Assembly: GCA_004431415.1 (NCBI GenBank)
Contig: QPMI01000306.1
Span: 1-64,000, forward strand
From: Cyanophora paradoxa
Taxonomy: Eukaryota > Glaucocystophyceae > Cyanophorales > Cyanophoraceae
Direction: 5' to 3'
Length of the DNA: 64,000 bases
Shown: piece after piece, positions 51,281-63,300 of the stretch
How positions within the stretch are numbered: the stretch's first letter is position 1
How the letters are laid out: each line of letters opens with the position of its first letter
Made by a program: the position numbers and the translations under genes
Notes under the pieces: generated by a model
The model's input: the letters and a program-made list of their open reading frames with translations, nothing else
The model's database searches: none
What the model was told of the DNA's origin: nothing

Positions 51281-52585
51281 ATGCAGATTATAATAAGACG
51301 ATCTGCTATTTATGCTTGTATGTTCATCCTCAGTTCTTGTGTTTTTGCCTCACGCAACTTCGACGATTCGCCGCGCAATTTTCCACTCCATGCCGATGTC
51401 TCCGCCCGTGTTTTACTTACAGATTGTTTGTTTCCAACTGTAATTGCGGCATGGAGGCTGAATGAAGTGTTGGCCTTCATCGAGAACTTTGACACGGACA
51501 TTCTGATTCCAAGGCGGATTTTTTCCTTCGCTGGATTGCCCATCCCTTTTCAATTCGACGAGCTCAGGTTGTCTCATAGACTGAAAGAATATGACATTCT
51601 GATTTTTAACCCAAATCTAAATTGGATAAACCGGTCTAACTCCGAAGATTTCGATGGGACAATCTATAATGTGAATAGCGGTGCAGACTATGCCCTGCGG
51701 CTGAAAAAGTACCGTAATGAAGCATTCGATTTAAGCAAGTACGACATTGTTTTCCACATTTTTGTAAACGTGTTCTATGATTTCAACGGCATTTTCCCAA
51801 ACATCGTTCCATTCAACAAACAGGTCATTCATCTGTATCCTGGCGGGGGTTTCGACTTCAATATCAATCTGTCCATACACCCTTCTGTCCATCTTGTTTT
51901 AACCACACCATTTGCGGTGACATGGATGCAACGAAACAACATAAAAAATAACTGGACACTTGCCTTGACTGGACCATTCTTGCGTAAGAATGAGGTAGTA
52001 GTTCCCAAGACATTTCACAATTTCCCACCTATGAATGTCTGTTTCACTTCCATCGGTGACCGTGAAGACAAAGGAGCACATGTTTTTCTAGAAATTGCAC
52101 GTGTCTATAAGCTGAAGTACAGAAACGACTCAGTGTCCTTTTGGGGAATTGGCAACGTACCCTCGAGTGCACATATAAATTTACTCGCACCCATGGCTCA
52201 AGAGAAGTTGGATAATCTGTATGCACAGTACGGTCATGTTTACATCAACCTACTTTCTGAAAAAGCACAGTCTACCAATGGGTGGCCACTGGGGATTGAA
52301 GCTGTACTTCGTGGTGTGGTTCTGATGACAACAGACTACTGGGACTTGAATGCCGTTTACAACTTTACTGGAATTGTGATAATTCGACGGGAGGATGTGA
52401 ACGACATTGTAGAAAAACTTCATTCTCTGTACATCAATCCTGTGCTTCTGAAAGAGCTGAGCATACGGGGGCAGAATGAGGCGAAAAATGTATGCGAGTA
52501 TGAAGCATTTACAGCTTCTTTTCTTTTTCACATCCGTGACTGCATCCAGAAAAGTAGGATATCTGTCCAGAATTCAGGAGCTTGA
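51281..52585 (+). CDS. Secreted or Golgi GT-B glycosyltransferase (GT4-like), 434 aa
   Basis: Start chosen at the ATG of MQIIIRRSAIYACMFILSSC, because it gives a classic signal peptide/signal anchor (two Arg, then about 14 hydrophobic residues). The frame is open 41 codons further upstream, but without ATG. N-terminal half is unfamiliar. The C-terminal half has the nucleotide-sugar-binding Rossmann fold of retaining GT4 enzymes: VCFTSIGDREDKGAHVFLEI (about residues 250-270), YINLLSEKAQSTN, then GWPLGIEAVLRGVVLMTTDY (334 on) with Gly-x3-Gly-x-Glu-Ala typical of the donor-phosphate/ribose contact. Several N-glycosylation sequons (NRS, NWT, NDS, NFT) agree with a luminal protein. No introns. Sugar donor is unknown; the nearby UDP-rhamnose enzyme and transporter make a rhamnosyl donor possible. 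Confidence 0.8.
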   Translation: MQIIIRRSAIYACMFILSSCVFASRNFDDSPRNFPLHADVSARVLLTDCLFPTVIAAWRLNEVLAFIENFDTDILIPRRIFSFAGLPIPFQFDELRLSHRLKEYDILIFNPNLNWINRSNSEDFDGTIYNVNSGADYALRLKKYRNEAFDLSKYDIVFHIFVNVFYDFNGIFPNIVPFNKQVIHLYPGGGFDFNINLSIHPSVHLVLTTPFAVTWMQRNNIKNNWTLALTGPFLRKNEVVVPKTFHNFPPMNVCFTSIGDREDKGAHVFLEIARVYKLKYRNDSVSFWGIGNVPSSAHINLLAPMAQEKLDNLYAQYGHVYINLLSEKAQSTNGWPLGIEAVLRGVVLMTTDYWDLNAVYNFTGIVIIRREDVNDIVEKLHSLYINPVLLKELSIRGQNEAKNVCEYEAFTASFLFHIRDCIQKSRISVQNSGA

Positions 52586-52614
52586 CAGATTTTGTCATTC
52601 TAAAACTATTGCCT

Positions 52615-52970
52615 TGTGCTGTGACAAAATCGAAGAAAGATGCTTCCTAAATCTCTCTGGGGGAATATGCACAAGGAGATAGCCTTAGGCAGATGAGCTA
52701 CCCACCAGCAAGTCACTCAGTCGAAGGCCCCAGGTTTCCAATCTGCCAGAAAATAGAAGAAATATGCACCCCAAATCTCTCTGGGGGAATATGCACAAGG
52801 CGCTAGCCTTAGGCAGATGAACCCACCCACCAGCAAGTCACTCAGTCAAAGGCCCCAGGTTTCCGATCTGCCACAAAATAGAAGAAAGATGCACTTCAAA
52901 TCTCTCTGGGGGAATATGCACAAGGCGCTAGCCTTGGGCAGATGACCCTCCCAAAAGCAAGACACTCTGG
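52615..52970 (-). repeat. Sat124 array, reverse, about 3 monomers
   Basis: Begins about 30 bp after the glycosyltransferase stop codon and ends at CAAGACACTCTGG; a ~14-bp linker with GAAAGCAAGCAAGCAG separates it from forward monomers. Confidence 0.92.
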
Positions 52971-52984
52971 TGACTGAAAGCAAG

Positions 52985-53337
52985 CAAGCAGGGCCTTTGA
53001 CTGAGTGACTTGCTGGTGGGTGGGTTCATCTTCCTAAGGCTAGCGCCTTGTGCATATTCCCCCAGAGAGATTTGGAGTGCATCCTTCTTCTATTTTGTGG
53101 CAGATCGGAAACCTGGGGCCTTTGACTGAGTGAGTTGTGGGTGGGTGGGTCATCTGCCTAAGGCTAGCGCCTTGTGCATATTCCCCCAGAGAGATTTGGG
53201 GTGCATCTTTCTTCTGCGGGTGGGTGGGTCATCTGCCTAAGGCTAGCGCCTTGTGCATAATCCCCCAGAGAGATTTGGGGTGCATCTTTCTTCTTTTTTC
53301 TGGCAGATTGGAAATCTGGGGCCTTCGACTGAGTGAG
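52985..53337 (+). repeat. Sat124 array, forward, about 3 monomers
   Basis: Forward monomers, one shortened by about 50 bp near 53217. Ends exactly where the LINE 3' sequence begins (GAGTGA|GCCAGACAAG). Confidence 0.93.
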
Positions 53338-55243
53338 CCAGACAAGGGTAGTGGCGGAGCAGACATGCGCCTATACAGTTCACCATGTATGCCCCGGCGG
53401 TCCGGCGCTCATACACGCAAACCTGGAAAGCAATCGGCGAAATCAAAAATGCAGGCCTCTTCCTAATGCCGGCCTGGGGTATTCCCGATCCCGTTCACAT
53501 TTGTAAGCCCGAATTGTAGTGATAGAGAGACAAAGATTAAAGAACCATGTCATCAGCATCATCAACACAGTCGATGAGCACAACAGGAGAACCAGAATCG
53601 TCACTGAGAACCGAAAGGTCAGCAGGAGAGGAAAGATGCAAACGTTTAACGGAAGGAAGAAAAGATGGGTCACTGGATCCGTCCGTGAAACCATCAGAGA
53701 AGCAAGCAAGAGCAGGGGAAGAGGGTTGACGGCGCTTCAGGGTGAAACCAGGGGGCAAATCAAGGTCAGTGTCCATAGGAACAGAGGAAGAAGGAAGAGA
53801 TGACGAATGGCTCCCAACATCGTGAGCATCGTCAGTGATGTCAGCAGCAACTACAGGAGAAGACAGAGGTAATTCAGCATCGAGTTCGGGATCAAAGAGG
53901 TCAGTAATCACTTGAGGAGAGAGTGGAGGCGAACTGGTATCATCAACCGTATCATCGACAACGTCAGACGCTTGCACAGGGGGTCCCAAATCATCGACAC
54001 AGCGACGACGAAGAGGCGGCTCGTCTTCAGTGTCAAACTCCGGGGGAGGGTGAGGAGGAGTGTGAGGGGGCGAAGGAGACGGAGGAAGCATAGGGTCAGG
54101 AGCAGGAGCAGGATCTGGTGCCCCAGGAGGGTCGTCGTTGTCCGAAGAGGTGCTTGTGGAAGAGTCATCAGGAGCATCAGGGCCCAGGTCTGAAAGGTCA
54201 GGAGGGGACATATACCCTGCAAGATCTTCCTTTTCAAGGCGTTGCAGCAGGACAGGCCGCACACTGGCATAGGCAAACTGAGCAACAAGGGGGCTAGGGG
54301 CCAGATCGGGGCTAGGAGCAGGCTGAGCGATATGTTCGCAATGCTCATAAGAGGCTAGGGAATGGTCATAAGCACGAGCAGCGTCCAAGAGATTAGCGCA
54401 AAATGAGGAGTGAGATGGATCAACCGTAGAAATGAAACGGAAATCCCCACGGACATAAGTGACTTTGAATCGAGGTAAACGACGAGGAAGCATGTCCATG
54501 AAATCATCGAGCTCGCGAAACAAGGCAGACATCAGAGTGGCCGTCTTCAAACCGGTTTTGGAGGAAGGCGTAAGGGGCAGCTGTATGTCAGGGTCCATCG
54601 CAAACGTAGCAGCAGCTTCAGAGCGACCTGTATGATAGGCTAGAGAATACGAGCCGAAAATGACGTGCAGACCAAGAATCCGAACAACCTGCCACTCCCA
54701 GTTCTGGAGAAACATCCAAGTATCAGAGAAACGGACCGAGCCAGTGAGCAGCCAGGCAACAAAGCGTGCAGAAGGGATGGGCATCGGCTGGAGCTGCAGG
54801 GCATGGAAGAGAAGCGACCACAACTGCTGCACTACGGGGCAAAGAGCAAAGACGTGCAGCGCGTTGCAGTGCCGGTGGCAGACCGGACATAGCGAAGAGA
54901 GAAGCTCACTGTCAAGCAAATTCGCCGAAGCGGGACGCTGAAGATCACGCGCAGCCATAGCAGCGATGCGGGACGATGTGTGGAGGGCGTTGTAGCGCAG
55001 AGCAAAGTAGCCGTCAAGGACGCGCTGCGTGAGAGCGTAGCGCAGGTCGGGAATAACCGTATTGAACCAGGGGAAGCGATCGACGCGAGCATCGTAGACT
55101 GGCGGCCAGAAGAACTTAGAAGAGAGATCAGCACACCACTTAGCCTCAGCGGTCGTCGGTGCCATGAAAGCGTGGGAGGCGAGGTACTTGCACACGCCGT
55201 GAACCGTGAAACGTGACGGGGCAGCAGGCAGCTTGTGCACAAC
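53338..55243 (-). mobile_element. 5'-truncated non-LTR retrotransposon (LINE) 3' end
   Basis: Minus-strand insertion holding only the last part of a LINE ORF plus about 200 bp of 3' flank. Truncation at the 5' side is what target-primed reverse transcription commonly produces. No poly(A) tail or target duplication is visible. Sat124 is forward on the left and reverse on the right, so the insertion coincides with an array inversion. Confidence 0.7.
53537..55243 (-). pseudogene. LINE ORF2 C-terminus: zf-RVT domain plus long acidic tail
   Basis: An open frame of about 569 codons entering from the satellite junction. Residues about 120-145 carry LCPVCHRHCNALHVFALCPV, which fits C-x2-C-x7-H-x4-C of the zinc-binding domain found after LINE reverse transcriptases, with helical sequence before it (DGYFALRYNALHTSS) and QQLWSLLFHA after it. 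About 250 residues of folded-looking sequence follow, then a ~200-residue Asp/Pro/Ser-rich tail with DSSTSTSSDNDD and PPSPSPPHTPPHPPPEFDTE and repeated acidic DD pairs, ending DDADDMVL. No RT or endonuclease part is present. The tail is unusual for a LINE. It might otherwise be a host gene with a captured zf-RVT domain. Confidence 0.7.
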
Positions 55244-58200
55244 AATATGCACAAGGCGCTAGCCTTAGGCAGATGAGCTACCCACCAGCAAGTCACTCAG
55301 TCGAAGGCCCCAGGTTTCCAATCTGCCAGAAAATAAAATACAGATGCACCCCAAATCTCTCTGGGGGAATAATGCACACGGCGCTAGCCTTAGGCAGATG
55401 AACCCACCCACCAGCAAGTCACAAAGGCCCCAGGTGTCTGATCTGTGACAAAACAGAAGAAAAATGCACCCCAAATCTCTCTGTAAAAATATGCACAAGG
55501 CGATAGCCTTAGGCAGATGACCTTCCCAAAAGCAAGTCACTCAATTAAAGACCCCAGGTTTCCAATCCGCTACAAAATAGAAGAAATATGCACCCCAAAT
55601 CTCTCTGGGGGAATACACACAAGGCGCAAGCCTTAAGCAGATGGCCCACCCACCAGCAAGTCACTCAGTCAAAGGCCCCAGGTGTCTGATCTGCCAGCAA
55701 ATAGAAGACAGATGCACCCCAAATCTCTCTGGGGGAATATGCACAAGGCGATAGCCTTAGGCAGATGAACCCATCCACCAGCAAGTCACTCAGTCAAAGG
55801 CCCCAGGTGTCTGATCTGTGACAAAACAGAAGAAAAATGCACCCCAAATCTCTCTGTAAAAATATTCACAACACGCTAGCCTTAGGCAGATGACCTACCC
55901 AAAAGCAAGTAACTCAGTCAAAGGCCTGATGTTTAGGATCTGTGACAAAATCGAAGAAAGATGCACCCCAAATCTCTCTATGCACAAGGCGATAGCCTTA
56001 GGCAGATGACTTACCCAAAAGCAAGTAACTCAGTCAAAGGCCTGATGTTTAGGATCTGTGACAAAATCGAAGAAAGATGCACCCCAAATCTCTCTGTGGG
56101 AATATGCACAAGGTGCTAGCCTTAGGCAGATGGCCCACCCACCAGCAAGTCACTCAGTTAAAGGCCCCAGGTGTCTGATCTGCCAGAAAATTGAAGATAG
56201 ATGCACCCCAAATCTCTCTGGAGGAATATGCACAAGGCGATAGCCTTAGGCAGATGAACCCACCCACCAGCAAGTCACTCAGTCAAAGGCCCCAGGTGTC
56301 TGATCCGTGACAAAACAGCAGAAAAATGCACCCCAAATCTCTCTGTAAAAATATTCACAACACGCTAGCCTTAGGCAGATGACCTACCCAAAAGCAAGTA
56401 ACTCAGTCAAAGGCCTGATGTTTAGGATCTGTGACAAAATCAAAGAAAGATGCACCCCAAATCTCTCTGGGGGAATATGCACAAGGCGATAGCCTTAGGA
56501 AGATGAACCCACCCACCAGCAAGTCACTCAGTCATAGGCCCCTGGTTTCTCATCTGCCAGAAAATAGAAGATGGATGCACCCCAAATCTCTCTGGGGGAA
56601 TATGCACAAGGCGCTAGCCTTGGGCAGATGACCCTCCCAAAAGCACGACACTCAGTCAAAGGCCCCAGGTTTCCGATCTGCAACAAAAAAGAAGAAAGAT
56701 GCACCCCAAATCTCTCTGGGGGAATATGCACAAGGCGCTAGCAAGTCGCCAGAAAATACAAGAAAGATGCACCCCAAATCTCTCTGGGGGAATATGCACA
56801 AGGCGCTAGCCTTAGGCAGATGACCCACCCACCAGCAAGTCAATCAGTCAAAGGCCCCAGGTTTCCCATCTGTGCGCTTCAAATCTCTCTGGGGGATATG
56901 CACAAGGCAATAGCCTTAGGCAGATGACCCACCCACCAGCAAGTCACTCAGTCAAAGGCCCCAGGTTTCTGATCCGCCACAAAATAAAAGAAGGATGCAC
57001 CCCAAATCTCTCTGGGGGAATATGCACAAGGCGCTAGCCTTAGGCAGATGACCCACCCACCAGCAAGTCACTCAGTCATAGGCCCCTGGTTTCTCATCTG
57101 CCAGAAAATAGAAGATGGATGCGCTCCAAATCTCTCTGGGGGAATATGCACAAGGCGCTAGCCTTAGGAAGATTACCCTCCCAAAAGCAAGTCACTCAGT
57201 CGAAGGCCCCAGGTTTCCGATCTGCAACAAAAAAGAAGAAAGATGCACCCCAAATCTCTCTGGGGGAATATGCACAAGGCGCTAGCAAGTCGCCAGAAAA
57301 TACAAGAAAGATGCACCCCAAATCTCTCTGGGGGAATATGCACAAGGCGCTAGCCTTAGGCAGATGACCCACCCACCAGCAAGTCAATCAGTCAAAGGCC
57401 CCAGGTTTCCCATCTGTGCGCTTCAAATCTCTCTGGGGGATATGCACAAGGCAATAGCCTTAGGCACATGACCCACCCACCAGCAAGTCACTCAGTCAAA
57501 GGCCCCAGGTTTCTGATCCGCCACAAAATAAAAGAAGGATGCACCCCAAATCTCTCTGGGGGAATATGCACAAGGCGCTAGCCTTAGGCAGATGACCCAC
57601 CCACCAGCAAGTCACTCAGTCAAAGGCCCCAGGTGTCTGATCCGTGACAAAACAGCAGAAAAATGCACCCCAAATCTCTCTGTAAAAATATTCACAACAC
57701 GCTAGCCTTAGGCAGATGACCTACCCAAAAGCAAGTAACTCAGTCAAAGGCCTGATGTTTAGGATCTGTGACAAAATCAAAGAAAGATGCACCCCAAATC
57801 TCTCTGGGGGAATATGCACAAGGCAATAGCCTTAGGCAGACGACCCTCCTCAAAGCAAGTCACTCAGTCCAACGCCCCAGGTTTCCGATCCGCTACAAAA
57901 TCGAAGAAAGATGCACCCCAAATCTCTCTGGGGGGATACGCACAAGGCGCTAGCCTAAGGCAGATGAGTTACCCAAAAGCAAGTAACTCAGTCAAAGGCC
58001 TGATGTTAAGGATCTGTGACAAAATCGAAGAAAGATGCACCCCAAATCTCTCTGTGGGAATATGCACAAGGTGCTAGCCTTAGGCAGATGGCCCACCCAC
58101 CAGCAAGTCACTCAGTTAAAGGCCCCAGGTGTCTGATCTGCCAGAAAATTGAAGATAGATGCACCCCAAATCTCTCTGGAGGAATATGCACAAGCGATAG

Positions 58201-60318
58201 CCTTAGGCAGATGAACCCACCCACCAGCAAGTCACTCAGTCAAAGGCCCCAGGTGTCTGATCCGTGACAAAACAGCAGACAAATGCACCCCAAATCTCTC
58301 TGTAAAAATATTCACAACACGCTAGCCTTAGGCAGATGACCTACCCAAAAGCAAGTAACTCAGTCAAAGGCCTGATGTTTAGGATCTGTGACAAAATCGA
58401 AGAAAGATGCACCCCAAATCTCTCTGGGGGAATATGCACAAGGCGCTAGCCTTAGGCAGATGAGCTACCCACCAGCAAGTCAATCAGTTGAATGCAGCAG
58501 GTTTCCGATCCGCCACAAAATAGAAGAAAGATGCACTTCAAATCTTTCTGGGAATATGCACAAGGAGCTAGCCTGAGGCAGATGACCCACCCACCAGCAA
58601 GCCACTCAGTCAAAGGCCCCAGGTTTCCAATCTGCCAGAAAATAGAAGACTGATGCACCCCAAATCTCTTTGGGGGAATAATGCACACGGCGCTAGCCTT
58701 AGGCAGATGACCCACCCACCAGCAAGTCACTCAGTCAAAGGCCCCAGGTGTCTGATCTGCCAGCAAATAGAAGACAGATGCACCCCAAATCTCTCTGGGG
58801 GAATATGCACAAGGCGATAGCCTTAGGCAGATGACCTACCCAAAAGCAAGTAACTCAGTCAAAGGCCTGATGTTTAGGATCTGTGACAAAATCGGAGAAA
58901 GATGCACCCCAAATCTCTCTGGGGGAATATGCACAAGGCGATAGGCTTAGGCAGACGACCCTCCTCAAAGCAAGTCACTCAGTCCAACGCCCCAGGTTTC
59001 CGATCCGCTACAAAATCAAAGACAGATGCACCCCAAATCTCTCTGGGGGGATACGCACAAGGCGCTAGCCTTAGGCAGATGAATTACCCAAAAGCAAGTA
59101 ACTCAGTCAAAGGCCTGATGTTTAGGATCTGTGACAAAATCGAAGAAAGATGCACCCCAAATCTCTCTGTGGGAATATGCACAAGGGGATAGCCTTAGGC
59201 AGATGAGCTACCCACCAGCAAGTCACTCAGTCGAAGGCCCCAGGTTTCGAATCTGCCAGAAAATAGAAGACAGATGCACCCCAAATCTCTCTGGGGGAAT
59301 TATGAACAAGGTGCTAGCCTTAGGCAGATGAACCCACCCACCAGCAAGTCACTCAGTCAAAGGCCCCAGGTGTCTGATCTGTGACAAAACAGAAGAAAAA
59401 TGCACCCCAAATCTCTCTGTAAAAATATGCACAAGGCGATAGCCTTAGGCAGATGACCCACCCACCAGCAAGCCACTCAATCAAAGACCCCAGGTTTCCA
59501 ATCCGCTACAAAATAGAAGAAATATGCACCCCAAATCTCTCTGGGGGAATATGCACAAGGTGCTTGCCTTAGGCAGATGGCCCACCCACCAGCAAGTCAC
59601 TCAGTCAAAGGCCCCAGGTGTCTGATCTGCCAGCAAATAGAAGACAGATGCACCCCAAATCTCTCTGTGGGAATATGCACAAGGCGATAGCCTTAGGCAG
59701 ATGAGCTACCCACCAGCAAGCCACTCAGTCAAAGGCCCCAGGTTTCTGATCCGCCACAAAAAAGAAGATGGATGCACCCTAAATCTTTCTGGGGGAATAT
59801 GCACAAGGCGCTAGCCTTAGGCAGATGAACCCACCCACCAGCAAGCCACTCAGTCAAAGTCCCCAGGTTTCCGATCCGCCACAAAAAAGAAGATGGATGC
59901 ACTCCAAATCTTTCTGGGGGAAAATGCACAAGGCGCTAGCCTTAGGCGGATGACCCACCCACCAGCAAGCCACTCAATCAAAGGCCACAGGTTTCCGATC
60001 CGCCACAAAAAACAAGAAAGAAGCACCCCAAATCTCTCTGGTGGAATATGCACAATGCGATAGCCTTAGGCAGATGAACCCACCCACCAGCAGAGCACTC
60101 AGTCAAAGGCCCCAGGTGTCTGATCTGTGACAAAACAGAAGACAAAAGCACCCCAAATCTCTCTGTAAAAATATTCACAACACGCTAGCCTTAGGCAGAT
60201 GCCCTACCCAAAAGCAAGTAACTCAGTCAAAGGCCTGATGTTTAGGATCTGTGACAAAATCGAAGAAAGATGCACCCCAAATCTCTCTGGGGGAATATGC
60301 ACAAGGCTCTAGCCTTAC
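55244..60318 (-). repeat. Sat124 array, reverse, about 41 monomers
   Basis: Reverse monomers with several sub-families: an AACCCACCCACCAGCAAGTC type, an ACCTACCCAAAAGCAAGTAA type ending GCCTGATGTTTAGGATC, and a TCTCTGTAAAAATATTCACA type. Blocks recur at spacings of 1115 and 1958 bp (for example 57768 and 58883; 56058 and 58016), so higher-order organisation is complex. Ends at GGCTCTAGCCTTACATACAT, 20-30 bp before a forward array. Confidence 0.95.
56500..57640 (-). repeat. 544-bp tandem duplication within Sat124
   Basis: Two unusual junctions, GCGCTAGCAAGTCGCCAGAA (core 56738, 57282) and CATCTGTGCGCTTCAAATCT (about 56869, 57413), each occur twice exactly 544 bp apart, and the sequence between is almost unchanged. 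The unit includes two deletion-bearing monomers, so it arose after those deletions. Outer limits are approximate. Confidence 0.85.
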
Positions 60319-60334
60319 ATACATCTTTCATCAT

Positions 60335-63300
60335 CCATCTAGCCTAGAAAGATTTGGAGTGCATCCATCTTCTATTTTGTGGTGGATCGGAAACCTGGGG
60401 CCTTTGACTGAGTGGCTTGCTGGTGGGTAGGTTCATCTTCCTAAGGCTAGCGCCTTGTGCATATTCCCCCAGAGAGATTTGGGGTGCATCCATCTTCTAT
60501 TTTGCGGCGGATCAGAAACCTGGGGCCTTTGACTGAGTGATTTGCTGGTGGGTAGGTCATCTGCCTAAGGCTAGCGCCTTGTGCATATTCCCCCAGAGAG
60601 ATTTGAGATGCATCCATCTTCTATTTAGTGGCGGATCGGAAACCTGGGGCCTTTGACTGAGTGATTTGCTGGTGGGTGGGTTCATCTTCCTAAGGCTAGC
60701 GCCTTGTGCATATTCCCCCAGAAAGATTTGGAGTGCATCCATCTTCTATTTTGTGGCGGATCGGAAACCTGGGGCCTTTGACTGAGTGGCTTGCTGGTGG
60801 GTGGGTTCATCTGCCTAAGGCTAGCGCCTTGTGCATATTCTTCCAGAAAGATTTGGAGTGCATCCATCTTCTTTTTTGCGGCGGATCAGAAACCTGGGGC
60901 CTTTGACTGAGTGATTTGCTGGTGGGTAGGTCATCTGCCTAAGGCTAGCACCTTGTGCATGTTCCCCCAGAGAGATTTGGGGTGCATCTTTCTTGTTGTT
61001 TCTGGCGACTTGCTGGTGCCTTGTTCATATTCCCCGAGAAAGATTTGGAGTGCATTTCTCTTCAATTCTGTGATGGATGGGAAACCTGGGGCTTCCGATT
61101 GAGTGACTTGCTGGTCGGTGGGTTCATCTGCCTAAGGCTAGCGCCTTGTGCATACTCCCCCAGAAAGATTTGGAGTGCATCCATCTTCTATTTTGTGGCG
61201 GACCAGAAACCTGGGGCCTTTGACTGAGTGGCTTGCTGGTGGGTGGGTTCATCTGCCTAAGGCTAGCGCCTTGTGCATATTCCCCCAGAGAGATTTGGGG
61301 TGCATCTTCCTTCTATGTTGTGGCGGATCGGAAACCTGGGGCCTTTGACTGAGTGGCTTGCTGGTGGGTGGGTTCATCTGCCTAAGGCTAGCGCCTTGTG
61401 CATATTCCCCCAGAGAGATTTGGGGTGCATCCATCTTCTTTTTTGTGGCGGATCAGAAACCTGGGGCCTTTGACTGAGTGGCTTGCTGGTGGGTGGGTTC
61501 ATCTTCCTAAGGCTAGCGCCTTGTGCATATTCCCCCAGAGAGATTTGGAGTGCATCCATCTTCTATTTTGCGGCAAATCAGAAACCTGGGGCCTTTGACT
61601 GAGTGGCTTGCTGGTGGGTGGGTTCATCTGCCTAAGGCTAGCGCCTTGTGCATATTCCCCCAGAGAGATTTGGGGTGCATCCATTTTCTTTTTTGTGGCG
61701 GATCAGAAACCTGGGGCCTTTGACTGAGTGGCTTGCTGGTGGGTGGGTTCATCTTCCTAAGGCTAGCGCCTTGTGCATATTCCCCCAGAGAGATTTGGAG
61801 TGCATCCATCTTCTATTTTGCGGCGAATCAGAAACCTGGGGCCTTTAACTGAGTGATTTGCTGGTGGGTGGGTTCATCTGCCTAAGGCTAGCGCCTTGTG
61901 CATATTCCCCCAGAAAGATTTGGGGTGCATCCATCTTCTATTTTGTGGCGGATCAGAAACCTGGGGCCTTTGACTGAGTGGCTTGCTGGTGGGTGGGTTC
62001 ATCTTCCTAAGGCTAGCGCCTTGTGCATATTCCCCCAGAGAGATTTGGAGTGCATCCATCTTCTATTTTGCGGCGGATCGGAAACCTGTGGCCTTTAACT
62101 GAGTGATTTGCTGGTGGGTGGGTTTATCTGCCTAAGGCTAGCGCCTTGTGCATATTCCCCCAGAAAGATTTGGAGTGCATCCATCTTCTATTTTGTGGCG
62201 GATCAGAAACCTGGGGCCTTTGACTGAGTGGCTTGCTGGTGGGTGGGTTCATCTTTCTGAGGCTAGCGCCTTGTGCATATTCCCCCAGAAAGATTTGGAG
62301 TGCATCCATCTTCTATTTTGTGGCGGATCGGAAACCTGGGGACTTTGACTGAGTGGCTTGCTGGTGGGTGGGTTCATCTGCCTAAGGCTAGCGCCTTGTG
62401 CATATTCCTCCAGAAAGATTTGGGGTGCATCCATCTTCTATTTTGTGGCGGATCAGAAACCTGGGGCCTTTGACTGAGTGGCTTGCTGGCGGGTGGGTTC
62501 ATCTTCCTAAGGCTAGCGCCTTGTGCATATTCCCCCAGAGAGATTTGGGGTGCATCCATCTTCTATTTTGCGGCAGATCAGAAACCTGGGGCCTTTGACT
62601 GAGTGGCTTGCTGGTGGGTGGGTTCATCTGCCTAAGGCTAGCGCCTTGTGCATATTCCCCCAGAGAGATTTGGGGTGCATCCATTTCTTTTTTGTGGCGG
62701 ATCAGAAACCTGGGGCCTTTGACTGAGTGGCTTGCTGGTGGGTGGGTTCATCTTCCTAAGGCTAGCGCCTTGTGCATATTCCCCCAGAGAGATTTGGAGT
62801 GCATCCATCTTCTATTTTGCGGCAAATCAGAAACCTGGGGCCTTTAACTGAGTGATTTGCTGGTGGGTGGGTTCATCTGCGTAAGGCTAGCGCCTTGTGC
62901 ATATTCCCCCAGAAAGATTTGGGTGCATCCATCTTCTATTTTGTGGCGGATCAGAAACCTGGGGCCTTTGACTGAGTGGCTTGCTGGTGGGTGGGTTCAT
63001 CTTCCTAAGGCTAGCGCCTTGTGCATATTCCCCCAGAGAGATTTGGAGTGCATCCATCTTCTATTTTGCGGCGGATCGGAAACCTGTGGCCTTTAACTGA
63101 GTGATTTGCTGGTGGGTGGGTTATCTGCCTAAGGCTAGCGCCTTGTGCATATTCCCCAGAAAGATTTGGAGTGCATCCATCTTCTATTTTGTGGCGGATC
63201 AGAAACCTGGGGCCTTTGACTGAGTGGCTTGCTGGTGGGTGGGTTCATCTTTCTAAGGCTAGCGCCTTGTGCATATTCCCCCAGAAAGATTTGGAGTGCA

